Part shown: positions 1-8,896 of the stretch, in pieces
Numbering within the stretch: the stretch's first letter is position 1
How the letters are laid out: every line of letters starts with the position of its first letter
From: Vibrio ulleungensis
Lineage (GTDB): Bacteria; Pseudomonadota; Gammaproteobacteria; Enterobacterales; Vibrionaceae
Length of the DNA: 64,000 bases
Reading direction: 5' to 3'
Assembly: GCF_016900875.1 (NCBI RefSeq)
Contig: NZ_JAFEUM010000004.1
Span: forward strand, 186,001 to 250,000
Position numbers and translations under genes: made by a program
Notes under the pieces: generated by a model
The model's database searches: none
What the model was told of the DNA's origin: nothing
Seen by the model: the letters and a program-made list of their open reading frames with translations, nothing else

Positions 1-1
1 A

Positions 2-559
2 GGTCGTAAGTACTGGAACATTATGATTGCTTTTACCATGTGGTTTAACGCTGGCATGATCCCTTTCTTCCTAAACATGAGAGATTTGGGCCTGCTTGAT
101 AGCTACATTGGTATCATCATTGGTTTTGCGTGTAATGCCTTTAATATCATCCTCCTACGTAATTTCTTTGAAGGTGTACCTTCATCGTTTGAAGAAGCGG
201 CACGTATGGATGGTGCAAACGATTTTCAGGTATTGTGGAAGGTATTTATTCCACTCGCAAAACCGGCCATCGCTACCGTTACGTTGTTCTGTATTGTTGC
301 TCGCTGGAATGGATTTTTCTGGGCAATGGTACTCCTACGTGACGAAAGTAAAGTACCTCTACAGGTATACCTACGCCAAATCATCACCCAGTTGACGGAT
401 GACGATACCTTCGCAAGTACACTTTTGACCTCGGCATATTCGTTCGAGACAGTAAGTGCCGCGATCATGGTGTGTTCAATCATCCCAGTACTGCTGATTT
501 ACCCATTCATTCAAAAATACTTTAACAAAGGGATTATGTTAGGTGGTGTTAAAGAGTAA
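2..559 (+). CDS. ABC transporter permease, LplC/AlgM2-like (5' end cut off)
   Basis: Inner-membrane permease subunit of a carbohydrate ABC importer. The reading frame is open from base 2, so the true start lies before the window; an internal ATG at 23 is not the start. The visible part is about 185 residues with at least three hydrophobic membrane segments. It carries the EAA loop that docks on the ATPase (EEAARMDGA, then a conserved Pro after about 13 residues). The C-terminal end (GIMLGGVKE) is typical of the LplC/YtcP group of MalG-like permeases. The stop is 35 bases before the binding-protein gene, so the two form an operon. Because that binding protein looks like AlgQ, this subunit probably corresponds to AlgM2. 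Substrate is inferred from the neighbour, not from this protein. Confidence 0.88.
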   Translation, partial: GRKYWNIMIAFTMWFNAGMIPFFLNMRDLGLLDSYIGIIIGFACNAFNIILLRNFFEGVPSSFEEAARMDGANDFQVLWKVFIPLAKPAIATVTLFCIVARWNGFFWAMVLLRDESKVPLQVYLRQIITQLTDDDTFASTLLTSAYSFETVSAAIMVCSIIPVLLIYPFIQKYFNKGIMLGGVKE

Positions 560-594
560 TCCCGCCCCTACGCCATAACAAAAAGGAAATAATA

Positions 595-2139
595 ATGGAT
601 AGAACAATGAAAACGCGTCTTGCCACTGTGGTTGCAGCTTCGCTATTAGCATCAGCAGGTGCTTATGCAGACAGTAAAGTGACAGACAAACCTCTGACTT
701 TGGACATTCACTTCCATACTAAAAAGTATGTGCATAACAATGAATGGCCGGTAGAGAAAGAGGCTGCTCGACTCACTAATGTTAGCTTGAACAACGTTGC
801 ATCTATGGCAACAACCAAAAGTGAAGAGGCGTTTAACCTGTTGATTGCATCTGGCGATTTGCCAGACATCGTAGGTGGCTCAAGCATTCGTGACAATGTG
901 AACCGTTACGGTCCAGAAGGGGCATTTGTACCTCTAAACGATCTTATCGATGAGCATGCACCAAACATCAAAGCGTTCTTTGACAAAAACCCAGACATCT
1001 TTGCTTCTATCAAAGCCGCTGACGGTAACGTGTACTACATCCCTTACTTGCCAGACGGCAAATACGGTCGTGGTTACTTCATCCGTTACGACTGGCTAAA
1101 CAAGCTTAACCTTGAAGTACCAAACAACGTAGACGAGCTGTATGAAGTACTTGTTGCCTTCCGTGACCAAGATCCAAACGGCAACGGCAAGAAAGACGAA
1201 GTACCAATGTTCATGCGTCACTGGGAAGAGCTGATCCGTATGGTAACTCTTTGGGACGGTCGTACGTCTGGCTCCGACACCTTCCACGACTTCCACGTAG
1301 TTGATGGTGAAATTCGCCACGGTTACGTTGGTGATGGATACAAAGAAGGTATTAAGAACCTGGCTAAGTGGTACAAAGAAGGTCTGATCGATGCGGAAGT
1401 ATTCACTCGCGGAAGCCGCTCTCGTGAATACCTACTGTCTAACGACTTAGGCGGTATGACGCACGACTGGTTTGCTTCTACCTCTGGCTACAACGATTCA
1501 CTGGCTGACGACATTGAAGGTTTTGAGTTCAAAGCATTCGCGCCACCAGCGTCTAAAGCAGGTCTTCGCATCGAAGAACACCAACGTGCACGTGTTAAAC
1601 CAGAAGGTTGGGCAATTTCGTACACCAACGAACATGCTGTAGAAACCATCAAGTACTTTGATTTCTGGTTTACTCAAGAAGGTCGCCGTTTGGCTAACTT
1701 CGGTATTGAAGGTGAGCACTACACCGTAGTAGACGGTCAGCCTACCTTTAAGAAAGAGATGCTAGAATCTGAAACACCATTGAACGCACAAATGTGGGAA
1801 ATTGGTGCTCAGATCCCACGTGGTTTCCCAATGGATTACTCTTACGAGATCCAGTGGTCAAACAAATACGCTCTAGAAGGTATTGCACTGTACGACCAAG
1901 GTGACTACTTGTTGCCTACTCCGTTCATGGGTGTTTCTATGAACAACAGTGAAAAATCGACTTATGACCGTAACTGGGTAACTATCCGTGACTACATGCT
2001 AGAAATGCAACAAGCGTGGATCCTAGGCTCTCGCGATGTCGAAGCTGACTGGGATAACTACATCAAGCAAGTAGAGAAGATGGGTTACAGCGACGTAATC
2101 AAGGTAATGCAATCAGCTTATGATCGTGCATACAAATAA
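595..2139 (+). CDS. Periplasmic binding protein of an acidic-oligosaccharide ABC importer, AlgQ-like
   Basis: Extracellular solute-binding protein of 514 residues. A good Shine-Dalgarno (AAGGAA) precedes the ATG at 595; ATG 607 is an alternative. A signal peptide ends near AYA-DS (residue 26) and there is no lipobox, so the mature protein is free in the periplasm. Residues 191-202 (DQDPNGNGKKDE) form a calcium-site-like loop. Blocks such as WYKEGLIDAEVFTR, LGGMTHDWFAST and GAQIPRGF match what I remember of Sphingomonas AlgQ1/AlgQ2, which bind alginate oligosaccharides and are of the same length. Relatives of this family also bind unsaturated glycosaminoglycan disaccharides, so the ligand is an acidic oligosaccharide but not fixed. 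It is last in its operon, followed by a strong terminator. Confidence 0.88.
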   Translation: MDRTMKTRLATVVAASLLASAGAYADSKVTDKPLTLDIHFHTKKYVHNNEWPVEKEAARLTNVSLNNVASMATTKSEEAFNLLIASGDLPDIVGGSSIRDNVNRYGPEGAFVPLNDLIDEHAPNIKAFFDKNPDIFASIKAADGNVYYIPYLPDGKYGRGYFIRYDWLNKLNLEVPNNVDELYEVLVAFRDQDPNGNGKKDEVPMFMRHWEELIRMVTLWDGRTSGSDTFHDFHVVDGEIRHGYVGDGYKEGIKNLAKWYKEGLIDAEVFTRGSRSREYLLSNDLGGMTHDWFASTSGYNDSLADDIEGFEFKAFAPPASKAGLRIEEHQRARVKPEGWAISYTNEHAVETIKYFDFWFTQEGRRLANFGIEGEHYTVVDGQPTFKKEMLESETPLNAQMWEIGAQIPRGFPMDYSYEIQWSNKYALEGIALYDQGDYLLPTPFMGVSMNNSEKSTYDRNWVTIRDYMLEMQQAWILGSRDVEADWDNYIKQVEKMGYSDVIKVMQSAYDRAYK

Positions 2140-2168
2140 GTAAAAGGGTTCATCCTTAGCAACCTTTT

Positions 2169-2194
2169 GCCAGCACTTCGGTGCTGGCTTTTTT
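2169..2194 (+). terminator. Rho-independent terminator after the binding-protein gene
   Basis: Perfect 8-bp stem GCCAGCAC/GTGCTGGC with a TTCG tetraloop followed by six T residues, 30 bases after the stop codon. It ends the importer operon and separates it from the convergent DedA gene. Confidence 0.93.
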
Positions 2195-2199
2195 GTGCC

Positions 2200-3510
2200 T
2201 CAATCAGTGGGCTTTATCGCGTAGTCAGCCATCGCAGTAATTAAACCTTCCTGCGCTTCTACAACGAGTATGCCACCATCGGTAAAGTATTCGTGTTTGT
2301 CATCTAACACCACAGGTTGCGCCAGTCGTTTCAAGGCTTGAGCATGAGTTGTTTTGCTTTGTATCATACTGGCAAAACGCGCCCTCTCTTGATCAACATT
2401 TGGGTCAACATAGTGAAGCAGCGTAATGATGCCCGCATGGAAAGTGATACTCAATCCATCATCATAACTGAGCGCTCCAACCCAAATCGGCTGCTGGTTT
2501 TGTTCGCTCACTCCCGCAATCCACCACCGCACATGACTTCGTGTCTTTAATGTCCCAGCATCTTGAAACGCCATCGCTTGCGGTTCCCCTTGCCAAAACA
2601 GATCCGAAATAGGCGGAGTTTTGTTCTTCAATAACCCTAAATAGTCGATAAAGCCAATCTGGTCGCGAGAAAAGGTTTGGTTTTCTATCCAGCCTAACTC
2701 AGCCATAAGCACTCTAGGTGAGTCCCCAACGTAGACAAGGTTTAGCGCTTGGGCATCGTTGAGCGAAACATGACCAGGATACACTTTATAGTCGATGTCG
2801 AGCATATCTACGGGAGCAATCGTTGATTGAAGATTTACAACAGGTTCGAAGTCGTCAGCATTATAAAAAAAGTGCACGTAATTGATATAGCATAAACCTC
2901 CTAGCAATATCCCCAAAGAGGTACGTTTTACGTTGCGCCATTTTAAGCGGCGTGCTGCAATAAAAAATGTTGTCGTCACAAACAGTAAAAATAACAATAG
3001 TTGATACTCATCCAACGCCTGTTTGATGGTATGCAATAGAGTAAATTGCTCTACGCCATAAGCCAGGAAGTACCCCCACACCACAAACTGACCAATACCG
3101 ATGGTCACCCCAATGGCGCTTAAGATGGCAAAACGAGGCCAAGTGACCGATTGGCTACCTGCTATAAAGGGCATAAACCACGCTACTGGGCCAAGTAGCC
3201 TCGCCCCAATAATCACTCTAGATGGGTAGCGCTTAAGTAAATAACGACAGCGAGCGATCGGGCGACGCAACTGACCATATTTAGCCAGCAATGTTGACTG
3301 CAACGCCCTGCCCCAGTGACGACCAATGAGGAAACTTAACTGATCGCCAATAAAACCGCCTAGCAACACCATAAAAAGCGCACTCATCACACCCTGAAAG
3401 AGTTGATACCCCGCCGCCAAAAAGAACGGCTCCCCCATGACGAAAAGGTTTACACCAATCAGTGCGTCAAACAGTGCGCCTAAAAAGAGGCTAAGAGTGT
3501 CTATCATCAT
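2200..3510 (-). CDS. DedA-family (VTT) membrane protein fused to an LssY-like C-terminal domain
   Basis: Protein of 436 residues. The first ~200 residues are a DedA/VTT (SNARE-associated) membrane domain: the motif GGFIGDQLSFLIGRHWG is at 51-67 and the second conserved segment, with Arg, Pro and AG residues, is at about 100-127. DedA proteins are linked to undecaprenyl-phosphate or phospholipid translocation. A further membrane segment near 205-220 leads to a soluble C-terminal domain (about 235-420, including the block HVRWWIAGVS) that I assign to the LssY C-terminal family. Function of that domain is unknown. The gene lies 18 bases downstream of the glycosyltransferase gene on the same strand, suggesting a two-gene operon acting on a lipid-linked glycan. 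Two tandem ATGs occur at the start; the first is used. Confidence 0.85.
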   Translation of the reverse strand: MMIDTLSLFLGALFDALIGVNLFVMGEPFFLAAGYQLFQGVMSALFMVLLGGFIGDQLSFLIGRHWGRALQSTLLAKYGQLRRPIARCRYLLKRYPSRVIIGARLLGPVAWFMPFIAGSQSVTWPRFAILSAIGVTIGIGQFVVWGYFLAYGVEQFTLLHTIKQALDEYQLLLFLLFVTTTFFIAARRLKWRNVKRTSLGILLGGLCYINYVHFFYNADDFEPVVNLQSTIAPVDMLDIDYKVYPGHVSLNDAQALNLVYVGDSPRVLMAELGWIENQTFSRDQIGFIDYLGLLKNKTPPISDLFWQGEPQAMAFQDAGTLKTRSHVRWWIAGVSEQNQQPIWVGALSYDDGLSITFHAGIITLLHYVDPNVDQERARFASMIQSKTTHAQALKRLAQPVVLDDKHEYFTDGGILVVEAQEGLITAMADYAIKPTD

Positions 3511-3528
3511 TAATCAACTTGAGCCTAA

Positions 3529-4290
3529 TTAGGCTTGGCCAGGTCGCTGAGAATGCGAAGAGTTTTGTTGATCGTCGTAATGGCCAAACTGATAGTTCAT
3601 TTCGTTATTACGCATTTCACCACTAACAAGACGTCGAACATTGGCTTTTAAATACGTGGCACCGGTTTTAAATACTCCGTCTTGGTCGAGCCTGCGGGGA
3701 TCAAACTGAAAGCTCAAGTTTAGGAATCGAAAGCGCCAGGTCATCGCTGCGCGTTTCACATAGTCACAGTCTTCGCACAGCACAATCTCTTCATCAAACC
3801 CATCAATATCTTGGTGGACGCGGCGAGTTGAGAATAGACAAGCTCCAACAGCCGTTGGAAACACGTATTGTGTGGTGAAAAATCCAAGATTAAACAGTCG
3901 GTACCCAAGCTTATGTTTTAGCGGCATTTGACGAGCGCCCATATAAACACCCGCGATATCCAATTTATTGCGATTGAGTTGAGTAATGGCAGAGCTTAAG
4001 AAATCTGGGTCAAGTCTAACGTCAGCATCAAGGAACAAAAGACGCTCAAATTGAGCGAGCTCAGCCCCAGTATTGCGACCTAACCCTACCCCACGTTGTT
4101 CCATATTGTGCACACGTAATTGAGGTAGTCGATCATCAAAGCTCTGTGCAATAGTACGAGTGTCGTCATCGCTGTCTGAGTCGACCACTATCACTTCAAA
4201 GTCCTGATAGGTTTGCTCGCTTAAGTCTGACAACAGCGCGCCAATTCGTTTCTGTTCGTTTAAGGTGATAACAACAATGCTAATAGACAT
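3529..4290 (-). CDS. Family 2 glycosyltransferase
   Basis: GT-A fold glycosyltransferase of 253 residues. The N-terminus IVVITLNE followed by VVDSDSDDDT is the nucleotide-sugar binding half of GT2 enzymes. The metal-binding DxD is LDADV (D88 and D90), and an acidic block CEDCDY near residue 177 may supply the catalytic base. There are no clear membrane segments, so it likely acts at the cytoplasmic face. Its partner is the DedA/LssY protein directly downstream. The ATG at 4290 is supported by GGAG six bases upstream, but that Shine-Dalgarno lies inside a hairpin (see 4294-4325). Acceptor and sugar are unknown. Confidence 0.86.
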   Translation of the reverse strand: MSISIVVITLNEQKRIGALLSDLSEQTYQDFEVIVVDSDSDDDTRTIAQSFDDRLPQLRVHNMEQRGVGLGRNTGAELAQFERLLFLDADVRLDPDFLSSAITQLNRNKLDIAGVYMGARQMPLKHKLGYRLFNLGFFTTQYVFPTAVGACLFSTRRVHQDIDGFDEEIVLCEDCDYVKRAAMTWRFRFLNLSFQFDPRRLDQDGVFKTGATYLKANVRRLVSGEMRNNEMNYQFGHYDDQQNSSHSQRPGQA

Positions 4291-4293
4291 ATT

Positions 4294-4325
4294 TGGCTCC
4301 GAGGGTTCATTTGGTAACGGAGCCA
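4294..4325 (-). promoter_or_regulatory. Leader hairpin that sequesters the Shine-Dalgarno of the GT2 gene
   Basis: On the minus strand an 8-bp perfect stem, TGGCTCCG/CGGAGCCA with a 16-base loop, lies three bases before the ATG at 4290. The GGAG ribosome binding site is inside the 3' arm. In the mRNA this would block initiation until the stem opens. The structure is read directly from the sequence; regulation is inferred. Confidence 0.5.
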
Positions 4326-4398
4326 GTTTACGATTAGGGATATGAACAAAAGCTGAATGGGTTGTTAAGCAAAGCGACGTTGTTGAAACTCAGGACTA

Positions 4399-4797
4399 TC
4401 ACTTCTTGGTAAACTCATTGAGCGCGCTAAGTGCCTGATCCGCTTTTGAGGATTGAACAAATATATGGTCGTGATAATAGGCGGCAATGACATTGGCACT
4501 AATGCCTTTTGAAGCAAGCTTTGATGATACTGCTGCAGTAAGCCCTACGGCTTCTAAACTTGAGTGAACCGTAAGGGTAATTTGACGAAAAACGCTGTCA
4601 AAACTTAGGTTAGCTTTTTCGGCATTCTGTCTTTCAAGGACTAAGGTTAACCCTTCAGTTTCAATAAACGTGGCAATCGGGTTAAGAGATGCATAGTGCG
4701 CAATCGAGCCTGATACCGTGCAAAACACATATTCTTCAGCAAGTAATTGAGGCTGCATTGATGCGAGCAACTCATCGAGTTCAGTAATTCCGGACAT
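4399..4797 (-). CDS. ACT-domain protein
   Basis: Small cytoplasmic protein of 132 residues with two ACT-like halves. The first half (AEEYVFCTVSG to LVLERQNAEKANL) and the second (ITLTVHSSLEAVGLTAAVSSKLASKGIS to a C-terminal helix) show the beta-alpha-beta layout of ACT domains, which bind amino acids or other small ligands to regulate enzymes. No catalytic domain is attached. The gene stands alone, with about 100 bases before the glycosyltransferase operon and its own upstream gap. Ligand and partner are unknown. Confidence 0.75.
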   Translation of the reverse strand: MSGITELDELLASMQPQLLAEEYVFCTVSGSIAHYASLNPIATFIETEGLTLVLERQNAEKANLSFDSVFRQITLTVHSSLEAVGLTAAVSSKLASKGISANVIAAYYHDHIFVQSSKADQALSALNEFTKK

Positions 4798-4869
4798 TTT
4801 TGTACTCTACTCATTCTAAATAATAGACAGACAGTAACATAGAATTTCCGACCTAAACTATTACGACTA

Positions 4870-5271
4870 TCAAATATAATGCCTCATCTTAGCGCCTATC
4901 CAAGGTGCGAATAAGGTTACTGCTAATACGATAGGCCAAATATTTCCATCTTTAAATGTATACGCCTCCAACAAAGCGCGTAACGCTTCACCCTGCCAAA
5001 GCCCAAAAGCGAACTCGAAAGCCACTGTTGATATCAACCAGGCTCCTCCAATGTATAGATAGGTATTCGAGCCTTGTGGGCTCATCCAAGGAAGCATCCA
5101 ATAGGCCAAAATAAGGATCACCGCCGAAAGTAAGATTCCGCTCAGAACTAAACTGGTTGTCGTACCCAAAACGGGGTTAAAAACCACCTCTCTCAATCCG
5201 CCATTAAGGACAGCCATAATTAAAATGAGTAGCCAAGTAAGCAGAGCTTTTAACGCCACAGAAATAGACAT
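4870..5271 (-). CDS. Small hypothetical integral membrane protein
   Basis: A 133-residue protein with four predicted membrane helices (about 5-22, 38-60, 73-92 and 110-128) and short loops. I do not recognise a named family. The first helix is followed by NGGLREV and the last carries FAPWIGAKMRHYI. A GGAGG-type ribosome site lies just upstream of the ATG at 5271, which supports it as a real gene. It stands alone on the minus strand; bases 5272-5457 upstream show no recognisable element. Confidence 0.6.
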   Translation of the reverse strand: MSISVALKALLTWLLILIMAVLNGGLREVVFNPVLGTTTSLVLSGILLSAVILILAYWMLPWMSPQGSNTYLYIGGAWLISTVAFEFAFGLWQGEALRALLEAYTFKDGNIWPIVLAVTLFAPWIGAKMRHYI

Positions 5272-5457
5272 GCCACCTCCTATTTATTACCAACTTTACG
5301 AGCAGTGGTGTGAGCATAGCGCACTGTGCAAACAACGCCCTAGCCTGTGCTAGAAAGTCTATAGTTTAACGCTATTTCAATGACTTCCGTCATATTCTTT
5401 GCAGTGAGAGTGCGCTCTTGGTGTGCAGTGTCTTGCTAGCTTGAGCGTACAAGTCGT

Positions 5458-5925
5458 CTATAAGTCTGGACGTAATGTTAACTCAACTATCCCATACTGC
5501 CGCATCAGTTTCTCAATCGACAGCTCACTCCAATTTCGGCGCATTTTTTCTATTGTGGCCAGTGGTACATCGTGTATGGATTCATATTGCCGTGTGCATT
5601 CGATGATCGCGACTGGGATTTTATGTCGACCTGCCATCGCCAAATAGTCGTGCAACTCCCACTCCTCAATGAAGGTATTCGACACCACCACCGATTGATT
5701 TTTCTGCAGCGCCTTTAGCGTTTGCTGCTTGCACCAGTAATGAGCCTCTGTGAGTTTCGTTGGGCGAAATAGATACTCCCCCCGCTCTGTCACAAAGTAC
5801 ATGTCAGTCTCTAAATGCCGCGCACCTATCTGCTCGGCATAGTGCTGTGCAAGTGTCGACTTCCCAGAGCCAGGAATTCCTCGAATTAAGGTTAGTGTCA
5901 GTTTGTTCGCTTTATGGTTATGCAT
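5458..5925 (-). CDS. P-loop ATPase/kinase, small
   Basis: Single-domain P-loop protein of 155 residues. The Walker A motif GIPGSGKST is at about residue 18; a TD pair (LETDMYF, about 40) and a later Arg-rich region (MRRNW) resemble adenylate-kinase-like or zeta-toxin-like small-molecule kinases. No antitoxin gene is adjacent, so a toxin role is not supported. The ATG at 5925 is preferred over a TTG three bases earlier. It is divergent from the large glycoside hydrolase gene at 6 kb, with only ~75 bases between them. Substrate unknown. Confidence 0.7.
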   Translation of the reverse strand: MHNHKANKLTLTLIRGIPGSGKSTLAQHYAEQIGARHLETDMYFVTERGEYLFRPTKLTEAHYWCKQQTLKALQKNQSVVVSNTFIEEWELHDYLAMAGRHKIPVAIIECTRQYESIHDVPLATIEKMRRNWSELSIEKLMRQYGIVELTLRPDL

Positions 5926-6004
5926 CAATGAGGCGCTTTAATCGTGTCGGAATCAATAAGGATACCCCTACCAAGTGTGAGATTACTAATAGAAACCTAC
6001 ATTG

Positions 6005-8845
6005 ATGTGCGCAAACACTAACACTCTTGCCAAAGCTTTGATAAAAATTGCGCTAACGTTTTCAGATTCCAATAAAGCAATGACCAATCAACCTGTTTTG
6101 TATGTAAAAGGTACGTTCAACGGGTGGGGGCTAGACACGCCACTCACGCAGAACGGTAACGGACAATTAGAAGCGGAAATCGTGCTCTCCGCCGATGAAC
6201 ATCAGTTCAAAATCACCGACCACGATGGCAGTGATGAGTGGACATTAACGGCGCACCCAACACAACGTACCACACTAACTGTCGACCAAGCTCAGCCGCT
6301 CATTGCCAGTCAGGGCATTGGTAATGATCTCTGTTTTATACCCCCAGAAACCCAGCGATTCCAAGTATTGGTTACCCTCTCTGAAAAACCTAGCCTTACC
6401 ATCATTAAAGCGACGACAGGCGATGAAGCGACACGCCGCCTTATATCAAAAACAGTCTCAGTACCTACCTCCCAGCCGACCTTACTGCGCTCGGCACCAC
6501 ACGCATTAGCGGCTGATTCACTGTTTGATGCTATTGCCATCGAACGTACAGAGACTTTTCCCTTTGTATTTGGTGACAATGTCGATGGCTATTATGAAGG
6601 TAAAACACACAGCTTGAGTGACGGAGGTCGTTATCGACATCATCAAGGTTGGTATCTCGGTACTTTTGCTTCATTAGTTAATGGGCAATACAACGACAGG
6701 AGCAGTGCTCACGCGGCCACCCTACAAGCGTTTGGGCTGCAGCATCATTACTCAAAGACAGACAGCCGCGATTGTATTTCCATTGTTGCAGGTCAGCGTA
6801 TGGCCATCTTAAGCGTTGAAAGCTCACAGCCTGCCCAATTGGGCGTCCTGCCTGAACTTAATGTTGCATTGGCACACTCAAAGGTAGAAGTCATCGGCGA
6901 TGTTTTACTTTATTCTTTAGACAAAAGCGTGTGTCCTGAAGGGTGCCCTCAATACATCGCGATCTCAACCAGCGAAAGCGCACGGTTTGAAGAACAGACG
7001 ACACAAAACATTGGCAAACTAGAGTTCGCCCCTTCTCTATCGGCATCAAACGTTGCGTTACTAATCCACACAGTCAACCCGACGCAAAGCCTGTCTGTTT
7101 ACCTCTGTTTCGAACACCAAAGGGACGTTGCGCTTCAACGAGCTCAAGAGGCACAAACTCAACATGCCTTACGCGGCTTTCAACAAAGTCAGTATGACTT
7201 TTTAGTCTCCAACTATCTTTGGAGCGATGACGATGAATACAATCAGGCAGTGATGTGGGCTCGACTATCCAGCAGGATGTTTGTCAGTCATGAGTTTGGT
7301 ACAGGTATTTGGGCTGGATTGCCGTGGTTTAAAGATTGCTGGGGCCGAGATACGTTTATTGCTTTACCTGGCACAAGTCTCATTAACGGTAAGTTGGAGG
7401 AAGCCAAAGCCATTATAGAGAATTTTGCTCAGATGCAATTGGATGACAGTCAGTCGGTCAACCATGGGCGGATCCCCAACCGTGTTACCAGTAAAACCAA
7501 TATCATTTATAACACCACCGACGGTACTCCCTGGATGATACGTGAAATCATGGAGTACATTAATTACAGTGGCGACATGGCCTTTGCCAGTAAGATGTTC
7601 CCTGTAATGCAACGTTTTATCGAGGGAGTAGAAACACACTATCTGGACGATGATAAACTGCTTAAACATCGACATCCTGATACTTGGATGGACGCAAAAA
7701 TCGCAGGACAAGTACCTTGGTCCCCTCGAGGACCAAAAGCAAATGATATTCAGGCTTTATGGTACGAAGCGTTGATCTGTGGAGCACAATTAGCTGAGCT
7801 TTGCGGGCAAACCGACATACAGCAGCACTGGCTGTCACTGTCCGAGCAAGTAAAACGCAGTTTTCACACTAAGTTTTGGGATGGTCAAACAAAGCAGTTG
7901 GCAGATAGGCTGGAAGAAAATGACCTTGCCGATTACAGTTTGCGTCCTAACCAACTAATGACACTGACCATTCCACAAAATCCGCTCTTGGCTGCTGATA
8001 TTGGGCAGCACATGTTGCGAAACTGTGTTAAAGGCTTATTGTTTCCATGGGGCATTTGCTCTCTAGAGCAGAGTCATAACGATTTTCATCCCTACCATGA
8101 CGGGCGCGACGAATATCATAAAGATGCCGCTTATCATAACGGTACTATCTGGGGTTGGAATGCGGGATTCACCATTAGTGCTCTTCTAAAGTTCAGACAG
8201 ACTGAACTTGCATACCAGCTGAGTAAAAATTTAGCCAAACAAATTCTCACTATGGGCCATTTAGGCACCATGAGTGAAAACTTAGACGCGTTTCAAAAAG
8301 ACCCTAACCGCCTAAGTGAAACAGGCACTTACTCTCAAGCTTGGTCTGTCTCTGAATACGCTCGAAACGCACAGCAAGACTACTTAGGTTTTACCCCTAA
8401 ACTGAGCCAAAACCACATTATCTTTAGACCTAAAATCCCAGAACAATGGCAAGAGTTTAATGCTCGAATACCCTTTGGTATGGGGTCTGCATTGTTTGTT
8501 AAGTATCAAAAGGTGGGTAACAGCTTTAGTTACTCTATCAGCTGTGAAAATCCACCAAGAGGCTTGAGTCTTTATCTAGAAATTGAGCATCAACATCAAT
8601 GCCTGTCGCTTCAATGCGATATTGAACAGACGCCCCTTTTAGATTGTCACTTTGATGGTTGCAATGGATGGGATGTCAATGTTGAGCCATCGAAATGGAG
8701 CGTGCTAAGCTCGGCGAGCTATCCCATTCTCGACGAGTTAAGTTTTGCCCAACCTGACTGGACGAGACAACATAGCGCGTTGTTAGAAAAAGACTATTTA
8801 CTGAAAAAGCGCGAGTCTGAAGGGTTATCCATCGATAAAGATTAA
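6005..8845 (+). CDS. Amylo-alpha-1,6-glucosidase-type glycoside hydrolase with N-terminal carbohydrate-binding domain
   Basis: Long cytoplasmic protein of about 946 residues, with no signal peptide. The N-terminal ~100 residues (YVKGTFNGWG, then HQFKITD) look like a starch-binding/early-set domain of the CBM48 or pullulanase-linked type. The C-terminal half is the (alpha/alpha)6 catalytic domain of glycogen-debranching enzymes: GLPWFKDCWGRDTFIALPG near residue 445, GRIPNRV, YNTTDGTPWMIREI, and DAAYHNGTIWGWNAGF near 715. It should release alpha-1,6-linked glucose from branched alpha-glucans or act on related alpha-glucosides. Start is uncertain: TTG 6002, ATG 6005 and ATG 6080 are all in frame and none has a strong ribosome site; ATG 6080 (MTNQPVLYVKG) sits just before the domain begins. 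Confidence 0.82.
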   Translation: MCANTNTLAKALIKIALTFSDSNKAMTNQPVLYVKGTFNGWGLDTPLTQNGNGQLEAEIVLSADEHQFKITDHDGSDEWTLTAHPTQRTTLTVDQAQPLIASQGIGNDLCFIPPETQRFQVLVTLSEKPSLTIIKATTGDEATRRLISKTVSVPTSQPTLLRSAPHALAADSLFDAIAIERTETFPFVFGDNVDGYYEGKTHSLSDGGRYRHHQGWYLGTFASLVNGQYNDRSSAHAATLQAFGLQHHYSKTDSRDCISIVAGQRMAILSVESSQPAQLGVLPELNVALAHSKVEVIGDVLLYSLDKSVCPEGCPQYIAISTSESARFEEQTTQNIGKLEFAPSLSASNVALLIHTVNPTQSLSVYLCFEHQRDVALQRAQEAQTQHALRGFQQSQYDFLVSNYLWSDDDEYNQAVMWARLSSRMFVSHEFGTGIWAGLPWFKDCWGRDTFIALPGTSLINGKLEEAKAIIENFAQMQLDDSQSVNHGRIPNRVTSKTNIIYNTTDGTPWMIREIMEYINYSGDMAFASKMFPVMQRFIEGVETHYLDDDKLLKHRHPDTWMDAKIAGQVPWSPRGPKANDIQALWYEALICGAQLAELCGQTDIQQHWLSLSEQVKRSFHTKFWDGQTKQLADRLEENDLADYSLRPNQLMTLTIPQNPLLAADIGQHMLRNCVKGLLFPWGICSLEQSHNDFHPYHDGRDEYHKDAAYHNGTIWGWNAGFTISALLKFRQTELAYQLSKNLAKQILTMGHLGTMSENLDAFQKDPNRLSETGTYSQAWSVSEYARNAQQDYLGFTPKLSQNHIIFRPKIPEQWQEFNARIPFGMGSALFVKYQKVGNSFSYSISCENPPRGLSLYLEIEHQHQCLSLQCDIEQTPLLDCHFDGCNGWDVNVEPSKWSVLSSASYPILDELSFAQPDWTRQHSALLEKDYLLKKRESEGLSIDKD

Positions 8846-8858
8846 CCGCGCGATCGTT

Positions 8859-8884
8859 AAGCCACTCACGAAAGCGAGTGGCTT
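8859..8884. terminator. Convergent-gene hairpin
   Basis: Perfect 9-bp stem AAGCCACTC/GAGTGGCTT with an 8-base loop in the 51-base gap between the convergent hydrolase and cupin genes. There is no clear T-tract on either strand, so it may act weakly in both directions. Confidence 0.55.
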
Positions 8885-8896
8885 GGCAGCGAATTC

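Noticed and set aside
5458..5925. Zeta-type toxin
   Set aside because: Only the P-loop and size fit; there is no antitoxin gene and no plasmid or phage context.
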